A stretch of DNA of 64,000 nt from Austwickia sp039812465 (GTDB lineage Bacteria > Actinomycetota > Actinomycetes > Actinomycetales > Dermatophilaceae): assembly GCA_039812465.1 (NCBI GenBank), contig JBDIAS010000001.1:20913-84912 (forward strand), read 5' to 3'. A program made the translations under genes and the position numbers. Under the pieces are notes generated by a model. It was given only the letters and a program-made list of their open reading frames with translations, did not search any database and was not told where the DNA came from. Position 1 is the first letter of the stretch. Each line of letters begins with the position of its first letter. Of this stretch, positions 35,765 through 45,104 are shown one piece after another.

Positions 35765-36838
35765 CTAACCCTCGCTCTGGGGCGCGTCGGCGGTCTTGGG
35801 GGTTTCGGCGGCCTTGGCCGCGTTGGCCTTCTGGGTCGCTGCTTCCTCCGCCTTCTGGGCCGCCGCCGCCTTCTTGGCGGTCTCTGCTTCCGCCTTCTTG
35901 GCCGCCGCAGCCTTCTTGGCGGCCTCTGCCTCCGCCTTGTGGGCCGCCGCCGCCTTCTTGGTCGCTTCGGCCTTCTTGGCGTCGATGGCCCTGACGGCCT
36001 TGATCCCCTCCCGCAGGAACTTCGAGATCACCGGGCCGACGCGCTCGGGGCTGTCGACGAGCACCATGTGACCGCCGTCCCGCACCACGTGCAGGTGCGA
36101 GTTCGGAATGCACTTGGCGATGACCTTGTGGTTGAACAGCGGGGTGACCGGGTCGTCATCGCCCCCGATGATGAGCGTGGGCCTCCGGATCGCCCACAGC
36201 CACGGGAGGCTCGTCCACCCCATCAACGGCGCCATCCGGTACATCGCCGCCCGCAGGCTCGACGGCTTGTTCATGTCGAACGAGCTGATGAGCTCCGGCT
36301 CTTCGCGGAAACGCCCGCCGAACAGGTCGCCGGCCACCTTCTCGATCTTGCCCGGCTTGTAGCTCAGCGGGTTGACGAAGTGGATGAACGACTTCAACTT
36401 GCCGGGCTTGGCGAAGCCCCCGTACGAGGTGGAGACGAGCACGACGCTGTCGACGTGCCGCGGGTGCAGTAGCGCCATCGTCTGTGCGGTCGCGCCGCCG
36501 AAGGAGACGCCAAGAACGTGCGCCTTCTCGATGCCGAGGAAGTCCAGCACCAGGGTGCCGAGCTCGGCGAGCGCGAACATGTTCATCGGGAGGAGCGACA
36601 GTTGACTCTGCCCGATGCCCGGAGGGTCGAACATAATGATCCGGAAGCCCTTCAGGTAGGGCAGGAGCGACTTCCACAGGTCTACCTCGGCGAAGGCCCC
36701 GTTGAACATCAGCAGCGCCGGCCCGGTCCCGCCACACATCTGCACGTGGATGTTCAGCCCGCGCACGTTGATGGTGGTGGTCGTGACTTCGGCCTCAGAA
36801 ATGCCGGCCAGCAGGTCGGAGATCGAAACTTCGGGCAT
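35765..36838 (-). CDS. PHA depolymerase-like alpha/beta hydrolase with basic Lys/Ala-rich tail
   Basis: A 357-residue protein. Residues 1-280 are an alpha/beta hydrolase with nucleophile Ser112 (GVSFGGATAQ), an acid at Asp228/229 (GGDDDPVTP) and His257 (DGGHMVL). This resembles intracellular medium-chain PHA depolymerases (PhaZ). Residues 281-357 are an alanine-lysine-glutamate repeat (KKAAAAHKAEAEAAKKAAAA) like the DNA-binding tails of PhaF or histone H1. The tail may bind granules or DNA (inference). AGGAGG precedes ATG 36838. A perfect operator palindrome lies 92 bp upstream. It is 516 bp from the divergent acyl-CoA ligase. Confidence 0.8.
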   Translation of the reverse strand: MPEVSISDLLAGISEAEVTTTTINVRGLNIHVQMCGGTGPALLMFNGAFAEVDLWKSLLPYLKGFRIIMFDPPGIGQSQLSLLPMNMFALAELGTLVLDFLGIEKAHVLGVSFGGATAQTMALLHPRHVDSVVLVSTSYGGFAKPGKLKSFIHFVNPLSYKPGKIEKVAGDLFGGRFREEPELISSFDMNKPSSLRAAMYRMAPLMGWTSLPWLWAIRRPTLIIGGDDDPVTPLFNHKVIAKCIPNSHLHVVRDGGHMVLVDSPERVGPVISKFLREGIKAVRAIDAKKAEATKKAAAAHKAEAEAAKKAAAAKKAEAETAKKAAAAQKAEEAATQKANAAKAAETPKTADAPQSEG

Positions 36839-36929
36839 GGAGCCTCCTAGCGGCTGCACTGACGACTCAGCGACGGTAAGGCCGCGCGTCGTCCAGCGGC
36901 CGCCCCCTTCGGTGAACGAACGGCAGAAA

Positions 36930-36943
36930 ACCGAACGTTCGGT
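36930..36943. promoter_or_regulatory. Perfect PaaR-type operator before the depolymerase-like gene
   Basis: ACCGAACGTTCGGT is a perfect 14-bp palindrome, extended to 16 bp by flanking A and T. It is the best copy in the window and lies 91 bp before the ATG at 36838. Confidence 0.8.
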
Positions 36944-37122
36944 TACATCATGCGTCGGTGACGGAGCCCGGGGCCACGCAGGAGGCCTGTGGAATCGATT
37001 ACATCTTGCGCCACCGAGGCGCTGGTCAGCAAGGCGACGGCGGCGTGAGTCGCCCCTCACTGGTCGGTCGTACAGAAGTGCGGAAATCGTCTGCGGGAAC
37101 CTCGCTGAGACGGTTGACTCCC

Positions 37123-37136
37123 ACCGGACGGTCGGT
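37123..37136. promoter_or_regulatory. PaaR-type operator before the acyl-CoA ligase operon
   Basis: ACCGGACGGTCGGT keeps the ACCGnnCGnnCGGT core and continues into TAGT, as in the paaA and symporter sites. It lies 218 bp before the chosen ligase start, so the leader may be long or the start further upstream. Confidence 0.7.
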
Positions 37137-37354
37137 TAGTTTTGGTGCCCACTCGTGGCGTGCGTCACACCCCGACGAACCCCGGTATGAGGGGCCGGCG
37201 GCTGAGCCATCCCAGCTCCCCGTCGGTGCATGGTCGAAGCACAGCACCGATCACCGCCGACCCTCAGAAAGAGGCCCGCCCTGCGGTCTCGGCCGTAGCC
37301 AGGGCGCAGCAGCGACGGACCTATGCCGTGCTCAGCACGGGATTGCGAGCAAGC

Positions 37355-38866
37355 ATGTACACATTTGCCACACCCCTCGACCGCGCCGTACGGACCAACC
37401 CCAACGGGCGGGCGGTCTTCTGCGAGGGTCAGGAGATGACCTACGCCGAGCTGGCGGCTCGCTGCCGAAAGCTGGCTGGTGCCCTGAAGGCGATGGGCCT
37501 GCAGAAGGGCGACCGCGTCGGCGTCGTCGGGCCCAACTCGGCGGCCTACTTCGAGCTCTACTTCACGGTCCCGGCCTGCGGGTACATCCTGGTGCCCGTC
37601 AACTCGCGCCTGGCCGGCCCCGAGATCCGCGACGTCCTCGACGACGCCGGCGTCAAGGTGTTGTTCCGGGACGGCGACTTCCCGGTGCCCGACAGCGTCG
37701 AGAAGGTCATCGCGATCCCCGACGAGTACAACGCGCTGGTGGAGGCGGGCGAGGAGACCGCTCTGGGCGAGGGCGTCGAGGAGGACGACCTCGCGGTGCT
37801 CTTCTACACCTCCGGGACCACGGGCCTGGCCAAGGGCGCCATGCACACGCACAAGGGCCTCGTGCTGAGCGGCCTGCACTTCATGGCAGCGTGGCCGTTC
37901 GGGCCCGACACCTGCTGGATGATCTCCTCCCCGATGTTCCACACGGGTGGGATCCTGGCGGTCATGTCGACGGTGTGGGGCGGCGGATCCCACGTGATCC
38001 TCCCGGCCTTCGACCCGGAGAAGGCGCTCGACCTGATCCAGAGCCAGGGCGTGACCCACACGCTGTTGGTTCCCACGATGCTGGCCGCCGCGGCGCGCGC
38101 GCAGATGGCCAACCCGCGCGACGTCTCCAGCCTGCGCTACCTCAGCCACGGCGCCGCTCCGGTCTCCGTCGAGACCCTGCGCCTCGCGCATGACCAGTTC
38201 CCCAACGCCGAGCTCGTGCACCTCTACGGCACGACCGAGACGACCCCGATCACCGCGGTCCTCATGCACGAGGAGCGGCTCTTCGGGACCCCCCAGATCA
38301 AGTCCTGCGGCCAGCCGGCCATCGGGATGGAGCTGCGCATCCTCGACCCGGGCACGGGCGAGGAGGCACCCGCCAACGAAATCGGCGAGCTCTACGTCCG
38401 CGGCGCGAGCGTCATGGAGGGATACTGGGGCAAGGAAGAGGACTCGGCGAGCGCGATCGTCGACGGGTGGTACAAGACGGGTGACCTCGGCTTCCTCGAC
38501 GAGGGCGCGCACCTCTTCCTGGTTGACCGCGCGAAGGACATGATCGTCACCGGCGGCGAGAACGTGTACTCGGTCGAGGTGGAGAACGCGCTCGCGTCGC
38601 ACCCGTCGGTGCACGAGGTGGCTGTCTTCGGTATCCCCGACCCGCGGTGGGGCGAGGCCGTCCACGCGGTGGTCGTGACGGACGTGCCGGTCACCTCTGA
38701 GGAGCTGATCGCGCACTGCAAGTCCAGGATCGCCGGGTTCAAGGTTCCGAAGACGCTCGAGGTCAGCAGCAACCCGCTGCCGAAGTCGGCCGCGGGCAAG
38801 ATCCTCAAGCGAGACCTGCGCGACCCGTTCTGGGCCAGCGCCGGCTCACAGGTTTCAGGGAGTTGA
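37355..38866 (+). CDS. Long-chain acyl-CoA ligase (AMP-forming), first copy
   Basis: A 503-residue ANL-superfamily enzyme that activates a carboxylic acid to its CoA thioester. The ATP loop is FYTSGTTGLAKGAMHTH, then LYGTTETT, GWYKTGDLGF and the C-terminal lysine motif GKILKRDLR. The substrate cannot be read directly; FadD3- or FadD-like fatty acid ligases are nearest in style. ATG 37355 fits the family start (YTFATPLDRAV), although its ribosome-binding site is weak. It ends 14 bp before the next ligase start. Confidence 0.88.
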   Translation: MYTFATPLDRAVRTNPNGRAVFCEGQEMTYAELAARCRKLAGALKAMGLQKGDRVGVVGPNSAAYFELYFTVPACGYILVPVNSRLAGPEIRDVLDDAGVKVLFRDGDFPVPDSVEKVIAIPDEYNALVEAGEETALGEGVEEDDLAVLFYTSGTTGLAKGAMHTHKGLVLSGLHFMAAWPFGPDTCWMISSPMFHTGGILAVMSTVWGGGSHVILPAFDPEKALDLIQSQGVTHTLLVPTMLAAAARAQMANPRDVSSLRYLSHGAAPVSVETLRLAHDQFPNAELVHLYGTTETTPITAVLMHEERLFGTPQIKSCGQPAIGMELRILDPGTGEEAPANEIGELYVRGASVMEGYWGKEEDSASAIVDGWYKTGDLGFLDEGAHLFLVDRAKDMIVTGGENVYSVEVENALASHPSVHEVAVFGIPDPRWGEAVHAVVVTDVPVTSEELIAHCKSRIAGFKVPKTLEVSSNPLPKSAAGKILKRDLRDPFWASAGSQVSGS

Positions 38867-38880
38867 CACAAGCGTTGACC

Positions 38881-40506
38881 ATGCTCAGCACGATGCCGGA
38901 CTTCCCGTTGACGATCCGGCACATCTTCGAACACGGCCGGGACACCTATCCGGACAGCCAGATCATCACGCTCACGGCGGACGGGGAGCGACGCATCGAC
39001 TTCGCCTCCCTCGCCAAGCGCGTGGGCAAGCTGGCGAACGCCCTCCACCGCGCGGGAGTGCGCGAGGGCGACCGGGTGGGCACGTTCGCGTGGAACAACC
39101 AGGAGCACCAGGAGGCCTACATGGCCGTCCCGTGTTCCGGCGCCGTGCTGCACACGATCAACATCCGTCTTGACCCTGAGCAGATCGCGTACATCATCAA
39201 CCACGCAGAGGACAAGATCCTCCTCCTCGACGCCAACCTCGCCGGGCACATCGCGCCCGCGTTGAAGAAGGCAGAGACGCTGGAGAAGGTCGTCGTCTTC
39301 GGGGAGGGGGACCGCTCGGTCCTCCCCGTCGAGTACATCGAGTACGAGGACTTCATCGCCGATGAGCCCGAGGACTTCGACTGGCCCGATATCGACGAGA
39401 ACGCCGCCGCCGCGATGTGTTACACCAGCGGTACGACGGGCAACCCCAAGGGAGTCGTCTACAGCCAGCGGTCGACGTTCATCTTCACCCTGGGGATGGC
39501 CTCCGGCGAGGCCTTGATGATGAACTACCAGGATCGGGTCCTGCCGATCGTTCCGATGTTCCACGGCAACGCCTGGGGTCTGCCGTACGTGTGCTGGATG
39601 GTCGGGGCCGACCTGTACCTGCCGGCGTCGTACGCGCACGCTCCCCGGATCGCCCGGACGATCACGGACGAGAAGATCACGGTCGCAGGGGCCGTGCCCA
39701 CCGTGTGGTGGGACGTGCTCGGCCTCGAGGACCCGTCCTTGGACCTCAGCTGCCTGCGCATGATCCTCTGCGGCGGGGCCGCCTCGCCGCGCAGCCTGAT
39801 CGAGGCGTACAAGAAGCGCTACGGCGCCACGTTCGCCGCCGGGTGGGGCCTGACCGAGACGCACCCGATCGCGTCACTGGCGTTCCCGCCCCGTGGTTCC
39901 TCTCCCGAGGAGGCCCTGGATTATCAGGCCACCGCGGGGCAGGTGCTGGCAGGCGTGGAGGTCCGGCTGGTCGACTCCGAGGACAACGTGCTGCCGCGCG
40001 ACGGCGAGACCTCGGGCGAGATCGAGGTCCGGGGCCCCTGGGTGACGACCAGCTACTACAAGGATCCGGCCGAGGACAAGTTCCACGACGGGTGGCTGCG
40101 CACGGGTGACGTGGGGACGATCGACTCCCGCGGCTTCATCCGGATCAGCGACCGGGCGAAGGACGTCGTCAAGTCGGGCGGGGAATGGATCTCCTCGCTC
40201 GACCTGGAGCGGGCGCTCCTGGAGCACCCCGACGTCCGCGAAGTCGCGGTGATTGCCGCCCCCGACCAGCGGTGGGGCGAACGGCCCCTCGCCTGCGTGG
40301 CCCTCAAGGAGGGCAGCACCGCCACCCCGGAGGAGCTGCGTGACTTCCTCAAGGGCAAGGTCGCCAAGTGGTGGCTGCCGGATCTGTGGTCCTACATCGA
40401 GAACGTGCCCCGCACCAGCGTGGGCAAGTACGACAAGAAGCTGCTGCGGACGCAGTTGGCCGACGGTGCCCTGGACGTGAAGTCCGGGGGACCATCCAAG
40501 GCGTGA
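38881..40506 (+). CDS. Medium/long-chain acyl-CoA ligase (AlkK-like), second copy
   Basis: A 541-residue ligase. The N-terminus LSTMPDFPLTIRHIFEHG matches the AlkK group that activates medium-chain fatty acids. The ATP loop is CYTSGTTGNPKGVVYSQRS; later motifs are GWGLTETHP, GWLRTGDVGTID and TSVGKYDKKLLR. ATG 38881 is chosen for the family start; the frame also opens at TTG 38863, which overlaps the preceding stop. In AlkK-type PHA pathways the enzyme feeds acyl-CoA towards storage, which fits the PHA genes downstream. Confidence 0.88.
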   Translation: MLSTMPDFPLTIRHIFEHGRDTYPDSQIITLTADGERRIDFASLAKRVGKLANALHRAGVREGDRVGTFAWNNQEHQEAYMAVPCSGAVLHTINIRLDPEQIAYIINHAEDKILLLDANLAGHIAPALKKAETLEKVVVFGEGDRSVLPVEYIEYEDFIADEPEDFDWPDIDENAAAAMCYTSGTTGNPKGVVYSQRSTFIFTLGMASGEALMMNYQDRVLPIVPMFHGNAWGLPYVCWMVGADLYLPASYAHAPRIARTITDEKITVAGAVPTVWWDVLGLEDPSLDLSCLRMILCGGAASPRSLIEAYKKRYGATFAAGWGLTETHPIASLAFPPRGSSPEEALDYQATAGQVLAGVEVRLVDSEDNVLPRDGETSGEIEVRGPWVTTSYYKDPAEDKFHDGWLRTGDVGTIDSRGFIRISDRAKDVVKSGGEWISSLDLERALLEHPDVREVAVIAAPDQRWGERPLACVALKEGSTATPEELRDFLKGKVAKWWLPDLWSYIENVPRTSVGKYDKKLLRTQLADGALDVKSGGPSKA

Positions 40507-40641
40507 CCGGGGCTTCCACCCCGATCGATCGGCCTCGCGCCGCACGCAGTGCACGAACCAGTACGGAGTCGCCCGAGGGCGTCTTCCGTTGAAGACCAGA
40601 CAACCGACCCTAGAGATTCCTCGACAGAGCGGGAGCGCACC

Positions 40642-41811
40642 ATGCCTGAAGCAGTAATCGTTGCCATCGGCCGCACGCCGATCGGCCGCGCCATGAAGGG
40701 CTCGCTGATCGATCAGCGGCCGGACGACCTGGGCGCGCTCGTCGTTGACGAGGTTCTCAAGAGGGTCCCGCAGCTGGACCGCGCGGATGTCGCCGACGTC
40801 ATCGCCGGGTGCGCCCTGCCCGGTGGCGAGCAGGCCCACAACATGGGCCGCATCGTCAGCCTCTTGGCCGGAGTCAACGCGCCCGGCTGCACGGTCAACC
40901 GCTACTGCTCCTCGTCGCTGCAGGCCGTCCGCATGGCCTTCCACGCGATCAAGGCCGGCGAGGGCGACGCGTTCGTGGCCGTGGGCATCGAGTCCAGCAC
41001 CCACTCGCCGCTCGGCGTCTACGCCGACCAGCCGGAGACCGCCAACCCGCGGCTCTTCAAGGGCAACTCGGAGAACCTCCCGCAGGCCTTCATGCCGATG
41101 GGTCTCACCGCGGAGCTCGTGGCGGACGAGTACGGGATCACCCGTGAGGAGATGGACCAGCTCGCCGTCCAGAGCCACGCCAAGGCCATCGCAGCGCAGG
41201 AGGCCGGCCACATCGCCGCCGAGATCATCCCTGTGCCGCTCGGCCAGGGACGTCCGGACGCCACCACCGACGACGGCCCCCGCAAGGGCGTCACGATGGA
41301 GACGCTGGCCGGCCTGCGCCCGGTGTTCCGCCGGGGCGGCAAGGTGACCGCCGGCAACGCGTGCCCGCTCAACGACGGCGCGGCGGCCACGGTGATCATG
41401 TCCGACACCAAGGCCAAGGCGCTCGGCATCGAGCCGATCGCGCGCATCCTCTCCACGGGTGTCAGCTCGTGCGCCCCCGAGGCCATGGGTATCGGCCCGA
41501 TCGCCTCGAGCCGCCAGGCGTTGGAGCGGGCCGGCAAGACTATCGACGACATCGGCGTCGTGGAGATCAACGAGGCGTTCGCCGCCCAGGTGATCCCCTC
41601 GGCTCGCGAGATCGGGTTCGACCCCTTCACCGACAAGCTGAACCCGCTCGGTGGCGCAATCGCCCTCGGCCACCCGTTCGGCATGACCGGCGTCCGCATC
41701 CTCACGACGCTGCTCAACGGGATGAAGATCAAGGACGCCCAGTACGGCCTCGAGACCATGTGCGTCGGTGGCGGGCAGGGCATGGCGATCGTCGTGGAGC
41801 GGCTTTCCTGA
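40642..41811 (+). CDS. Acetyl-CoA C-acetyltransferase/thiolase in the PHA cluster
   Basis: A 389-residue thiolase. The nucleophile is in VNRYCSSSLQAV; GGAIALGHPFGMTG and TMCVGGGQGMA complete the active site. GGGAG lies six bases before ATG 40642. It stands between acyl-CoA ligases and PHA synthase, so it may supply acetoacetyl-CoA (PhaA role) or finish beta-oxidation. The sequence looks closer to FadA-type acyltransferases than to biosynthetic PhaA, so direction is uncertain. Confidence 0.87.
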   Translation: MPEAVIVAIGRTPIGRAMKGSLIDQRPDDLGALVVDEVLKRVPQLDRADVADVIAGCALPGGEQAHNMGRIVSLLAGVNAPGCTVNRYCSSSLQAVRMAFHAIKAGEGDAFVAVGIESSTHSPLGVYADQPETANPRLFKGNSENLPQAFMPMGLTAELVADEYGITREEMDQLAVQSHAKAIAAQEAGHIAAEIIPVPLGQGRPDATTDDGPRKGVTMETLAGLRPVFRRGGKVTAGNACPLNDGAAATVIMSDTKAKALGIEPIARILSTGVSSCAPEAMGIGPIASSRQALERAGKTIDDIGVVEINEAFAAQVIPSAREIGFDPFTDKLNPLGGAIALGHPFGMTGVRILTTLLNGMKIKDAQYGLETMCVGGGQGMAIVVERLS

Positions 41812-41823
41812 TGACGCTCACAC

Positions 41824-41857
41824 GTGGGTCGGTCTCCCCCCGGGCGCGGGAGACCCA
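41824..41857 (+). terminator. Possible hairpin after the thiolase gene
   Basis: GTGGG and GTCTCCC (41824-41838) can pair with GGGAGAC and CCAC (about 41848-41857), leaving a three-base bulge. It may reduce read-through into phaC. Confidence 0.4.
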
Positions 41858-41944
41858 CCTCCCGTCTTCCCGCCGGGGGGGACCGCCCGCGTTCCGGTTC
41901 GACCGAGCGCCTCGTCCACACCAGCCACTGGAAGCGAGGGTCCC

Positions 41945-44062
41945 GTGACCGAACCACACCAGGGCGCCCCCACGAACGGTCAGGCTCCGTCCGCGGAGTC
42001 GGGCGCCACGTCAGCCAGCGCCGGGGCGGATCAGAGCGCCACCCCGCCGAAGCCGTCGACGGCGGCCCGCCAGAAGGCGAGCAGCTCGGCGCGGAGGGCC
42101 CCCGCGAAGTCCCGTACAACGCGGGCCGGATCGACCACGCCGAGAGCGACCCGATCGGCGAAAGCGACCTCGGGCAGCCCGAAGAAGACTGCCGCCGCGC
42201 GACCCGCCCAGGCGCGCACCAGCGTCGCGCGGGCGGTCACCAGCGCGCCGGGGGAGTCGCCGGCGGCGGCTCCCCCGCACGAAGGGGACGCCGGATGGGA
42301 CGCGCAGGCACCGCGACCCGTGGAGCCCGTGCGCGACCAAGTTGATCACGCGGTCGAGCGCGACTCCGAGCACGAGGACGACGATCACCGCATCGCGTTC
42401 GACGCGGAGAACCTCGCGGGCGGCGCGGGAGCGGTCAACGGGCCGAGCCCCTTCGTGGGGTTCGGCGTGCGGGACGCCGTCGGTGGTCTCGTCACGTTGG
42501 GGAGCCGGACTCTGCGCAACCCCAAGGCGCTCGCGGCCGTGGCGCCTCGGACCGTCAAGGAGCTCGCCATGATCGGCCTCGGCCGATCGACGGTCGCGCC
42601 CGACAAGAAGGACAAGCGGTTCCGGGACGAGGCCTGGCAGGACGGAAAGCTGCGCAAGATCATGCAGCTCTACCTGACCCTGGGGGCCGAGGCCGACGAG
42701 ATCGTCGAACACCTCGGGCTGCAGGAGAAGGACGTCGAGCGGGTCGAGTTCGTGACAGGCCTCATCCGGGAGGCGCTCGCGCCGACCAACAACATCATCA
42801 CCAACCCGGCCGCTTTGCGGAAGGCGCAGCAGACGCGGGGCAAGAGCCTCGCGAAGGGTTTCAGCAACCTCGTCGACGACCTGCGCAACAACCACATGAT
42901 GCCGGCGCAGGTGAACCGCCAGCCGTACCACGTCGGCATCAACCTCGCCGTCACGCGGGGCAAGGTCATCTTCCGCAACGACGTCGTGGAGATCCTCCAC
43001 TACCGGCCGCAGTCCGAGAAGGTCGGGACGCGCCCGCTCGTGGTGATTCCGCCCCAGGTCAACAAGTACTACGCGCTGGACCTCGCGCCGGGCCGCAGCA
43101 TGTACGAGTACCTGCTGCAGAACGGCATCCAGGTGTTCGGCCTCAGCTGGCGCAACCCGACGGCCAAGGAGCGGGACTGGGACTTCAACACGTACGCGGA
43201 CGCGGCCATCGAGGCCATCGACGTCGTACGGGAGGTCTCCGGGTCCGACGATGTCAACATCATGGGCGGCTGTGCCGGCGGCATGATGGTGTCGATCCTC
43301 TCGGCGATCGACGCGGCACGGGGCACGGGCCGTATCCATTCCTCGACCATGCTGGTCACGCTGCTGGACAGCCGGACGGACGCGGAGATCCTGCTCTTCG
43401 CCTCGCCGAAGACGGTCGAGGCGGCCAAGAAGCAGTCGAGCAAGAAGGGTTACCTCGACGGGTGGCGGATGGCGCAGGTGTTCGCCTGGCTCAGACCCAA
43501 TGAGCTGGTGTGGAACTACTGGGTCAACAACTACCTGTTGGGCAACGACCCGCCGACCTTCGACATCCTGGCCTGGAATGCCGACACGACGCGGCTGCCG
43601 GAGGCCATGCACCACCAGCTGCTGGAGATCGTGATCTACAACAAGCTGACCAAGCCGGGGAAGGTCGAGATCCTCGACACCCCGATCGACATCAGCAACA
43701 TCACCCAGGACACGTACGTGGTCGGCGGGGTCACCGACCACATCACGCCCTGGGAGGGGACGTACTCCACGACCCGGATGGTGTCGGGAGACTGCCGGTT
43801 CGTCCTCACCTCCAGCGGCCACGTGCAGACCCTCGTGGCGGCCCCGGGCCACCGCGGCCTGACCTATTACACGAACCCGGACCTGCCCAACGAGGCGGAG
43901 AAGTGGTTCGCGGGCGCCGAGAAGCACGACGGCACCTGGTGGGCGGACTGGGTGGAGTGGCTGAAGCCGCGCTCGGGCGAGTTGAAGGACCCGCCCGTCA
44001 CGGCTGGTAACGAGAACTATCCGCCGATGGAAGAGGCGCCCGGTACGTATATCTTCACGTGA
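41945..44062 (+). CDS. phaC: Polyhydroxyalkanoate synthase PhaC with long basic N-terminal extension
   Basis: A 705-residue enzyme that polymerises hydroxyacyl-CoA into PHA on granules. Catalytic Cys443 lies in the lipase-like box GGCAGG, with Asp598 (VTDHITPW) and His626 (SSGHVQ) completing the triad. This is the class I pattern. Residues 1-115 are a Ser/Ala/Lys/Arg-rich disordered extension (for example RRAPAKSRTTRAGSTTPR), absent from ordinary class I synthases of about 590 residues. GTG 41945 has GAGGG five bases upstream. phaB follows after 123 bp. Confidence 0.93.
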   Translation: MTEPHQGAPTNGQAPSAESGATSASAGADQSATPPKPSTAARQKASSSARRAPAKSRTTRAGSTTPRATRSAKATSGSPKKTAAARPAQARTSVARAVTSAPGESPAAAPPHEGDAGWDAQAPRPVEPVRDQVDHAVERDSEHEDDDHRIAFDAENLAGGAGAVNGPSPFVGFGVRDAVGGLVTLGSRTLRNPKALAAVAPRTVKELAMIGLGRSTVAPDKKDKRFRDEAWQDGKLRKIMQLYLTLGAEADEIVEHLGLQEKDVERVEFVTGLIREALAPTNNIITNPAALRKAQQTRGKSLAKGFSNLVDDLRNNHMMPAQVNRQPYHVGINLAVTRGKVIFRNDVVEILHYRPQSEKVGTRPLVVIPPQVNKYYALDLAPGRSMYEYLLQNGIQVFGLSWRNPTAKERDWDFNTYADAAIEAIDVVREVSGSDDVNIMGGCAGGMMVSILSAIDAARGTGRIHSSTMLVTLLDSRTDAEILLFASPKTVEAAKKQSSKKGYLDGWRMAQVFAWLRPNELVWNYWVNNYLLGNDPPTFDILAWNADTTRLPEAMHHQLLEIVIYNKLTKPGKVEILDTPIDISNITQDTYVVGGVTDHITPWEGTYSTTRMVSGDCRFVLTSSGHVQTLVAAPGHRGLTYYTNPDLPNEAEKWFAGAEKHDGTWWADWVEWLKPRSGELKDPPVTAGNENYPPMEEAPGTYIFT

Positions 44063-44185
44063 CCTCGACAGCGATGAGGGCTCACGCCCACGACACGACC
44101 CACAAGACAGGTCTGCGCGTCCCGTCGCGCAGTACGAGCAAGCTGGGCGGATGCCCTCCGCCACACCAAAGGGAATGGAGAACCG

Positions 44186-44935
44186 ATGAGTGAGAACGAA
44201 GCCCGTGTGGCTCTGGTAACCGGTGGTACGCGGGGGATCGGCTCTGCCATCTCGCGGATGCTGGCGAAGGACGGCGTGAAGGTTGTCGCGGTCTACAACA
44301 GCAACGCCAAGGCCGCCAACGCCTACTCGGAGCAGGCCAAGGCCGAGGGCCTGGACATCGACGTCCGCCAGGCCAACATCGCGAACCCCTCCGACTGCCA
44401 GACCCTCGTGGACTCGGTCGTTCGGGAGTACGGCCGGATCGACTGGCTCGTCAACAACGCCGGCATCGTGCGTGACCGCACCGCCGTCAAGATGAACCAG
44501 CTCGACTGGGACCAGGTCATCAAGACCAACCTGTCCGGCCCGTTCTGGCTGGCCAAGGCGGCGCTGCCGTACATGTACGACGCGAACTACGGCCGCATCG
44601 TGAACATCTCGTCCTTCTCCGGCGCGCTCGGCCGCATCGGCCAGTCGAACTACGCCGCGGCGAAGTCCGGCCTGTTCGGTCTGACCAAGACGCTGGCCCT
44701 GGAGTCGGCGACCAAGGGCGTCACCGTCAACTGCATCATCCCCGGTGCCGTGACCACGGAGATGACCCAGAAGCTGCCCCAGGAGATCCTGGACCAGGTC
44801 ACGGAGACCATCCCGATGCGCGACTGGGCCACCGGCGACGACATCGCCGACGCGGTGCGCTACCTGTGCTCGGACGGCGCGCGCTACATCACCGGCGTGC
44901 TGCTTCCGGTGACCGGCGGCCTCTTGATGATCTGA
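44186..44935 (+). CDS. phaB: Acetoacetyl-CoA reductase PhaB (FabG-like SDR)
   Basis: A 249-residue short-chain dehydrogenase. The cofactor loop is TGGTRGIGSAI, followed by NNAG, the catalytic Ser in NISSFSG and Tyr-x-x-x-Lys in YAAAKSG. With phaC directly upstream it most likely makes (R)-3-hydroxybutyryl-CoA. A FabG role in fatty acid synthesis cannot be excluded on sequence alone. GGAG lies upstream of ATG 44186. Confidence 0.88.
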   Translation: MSENEARVALVTGGTRGIGSAISRMLAKDGVKVVAVYNSNAKAANAYSEQAKAEGLDIDVRQANIANPSDCQTLVDSVVREYGRIDWLVNNAGIVRDRTAVKMNQLDWDQVIKTNLSGPFWLAKAALPYMYDANYGRIVNISSFSGALGRIGQSNYAAAKSGLFGLTKTLALESATKGVTVNCIIPGAVTTEMTQKLPQEILDQVTETIPMRDWATGDDIADAVRYLCSDGARYITGVLLPVTGGLLMI

Positions 44936-44958
44936 GGTCCGCCTCTCACGTCTGCGCT

Positions 44959-45005
44959 CAGCAACGAGGTCCTCCGGCCGATCCGGCCGGGGGACCTCGT
45001 TGCTG
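44959..45005 (+). terminator. Strong hairpin after phaB
   Basis: Fourteen-base arms (44959-44972 and 44992-45005) pair perfectly, and an inner CCGGCCG/CCGGCCGG stem extends them. It lies 24 bp after the phaB stop and ends the PHA operon. Confidence 0.85.
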
Positions 45006-45104
45006 TCGGCCGGGCCGGAACCGTTCGCGAGGGCGGCGCGTTGTCCAGCCGCGGCCGCGGATCGGTAGCCTGCCGCTGGGGCAGTCGCAGGCGGGGGAGG
45101 GGCC

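Larger units (their letters stand above)
36839..37354. other. Divergent regulatory region with two TetR-type palindromes
   Basis: The 516 bp between the depolymerase-like gene and the first acyl-CoA ligase contain operators at 36930-36943 and 37123-37136. The ligase frame is open back to 37142, but that part is Arg/Ser/Pro-rich and unlike the family, so it is treated as untranslated. Confidence 0.6.

Noticed and set aside
37142..37354. An N-terminal extension of 71 residues for the first acyl-CoA ligase
   Set aside because: It is Arg/Ser/Pro-rich, unlike the family, and would begin directly after the operator. ATG 37355 fits the family start, although its ribosome-binding site is weak.
37355..40506. 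Reading one of the two ligases as phenylacetate-CoA ligase (PaaK)
   Set aside because: Both have the motifs of fatty acyl-CoA ligases; the second matches the AlkK N-terminus. PaaK proteins are shorter and differ in the ATP loop.
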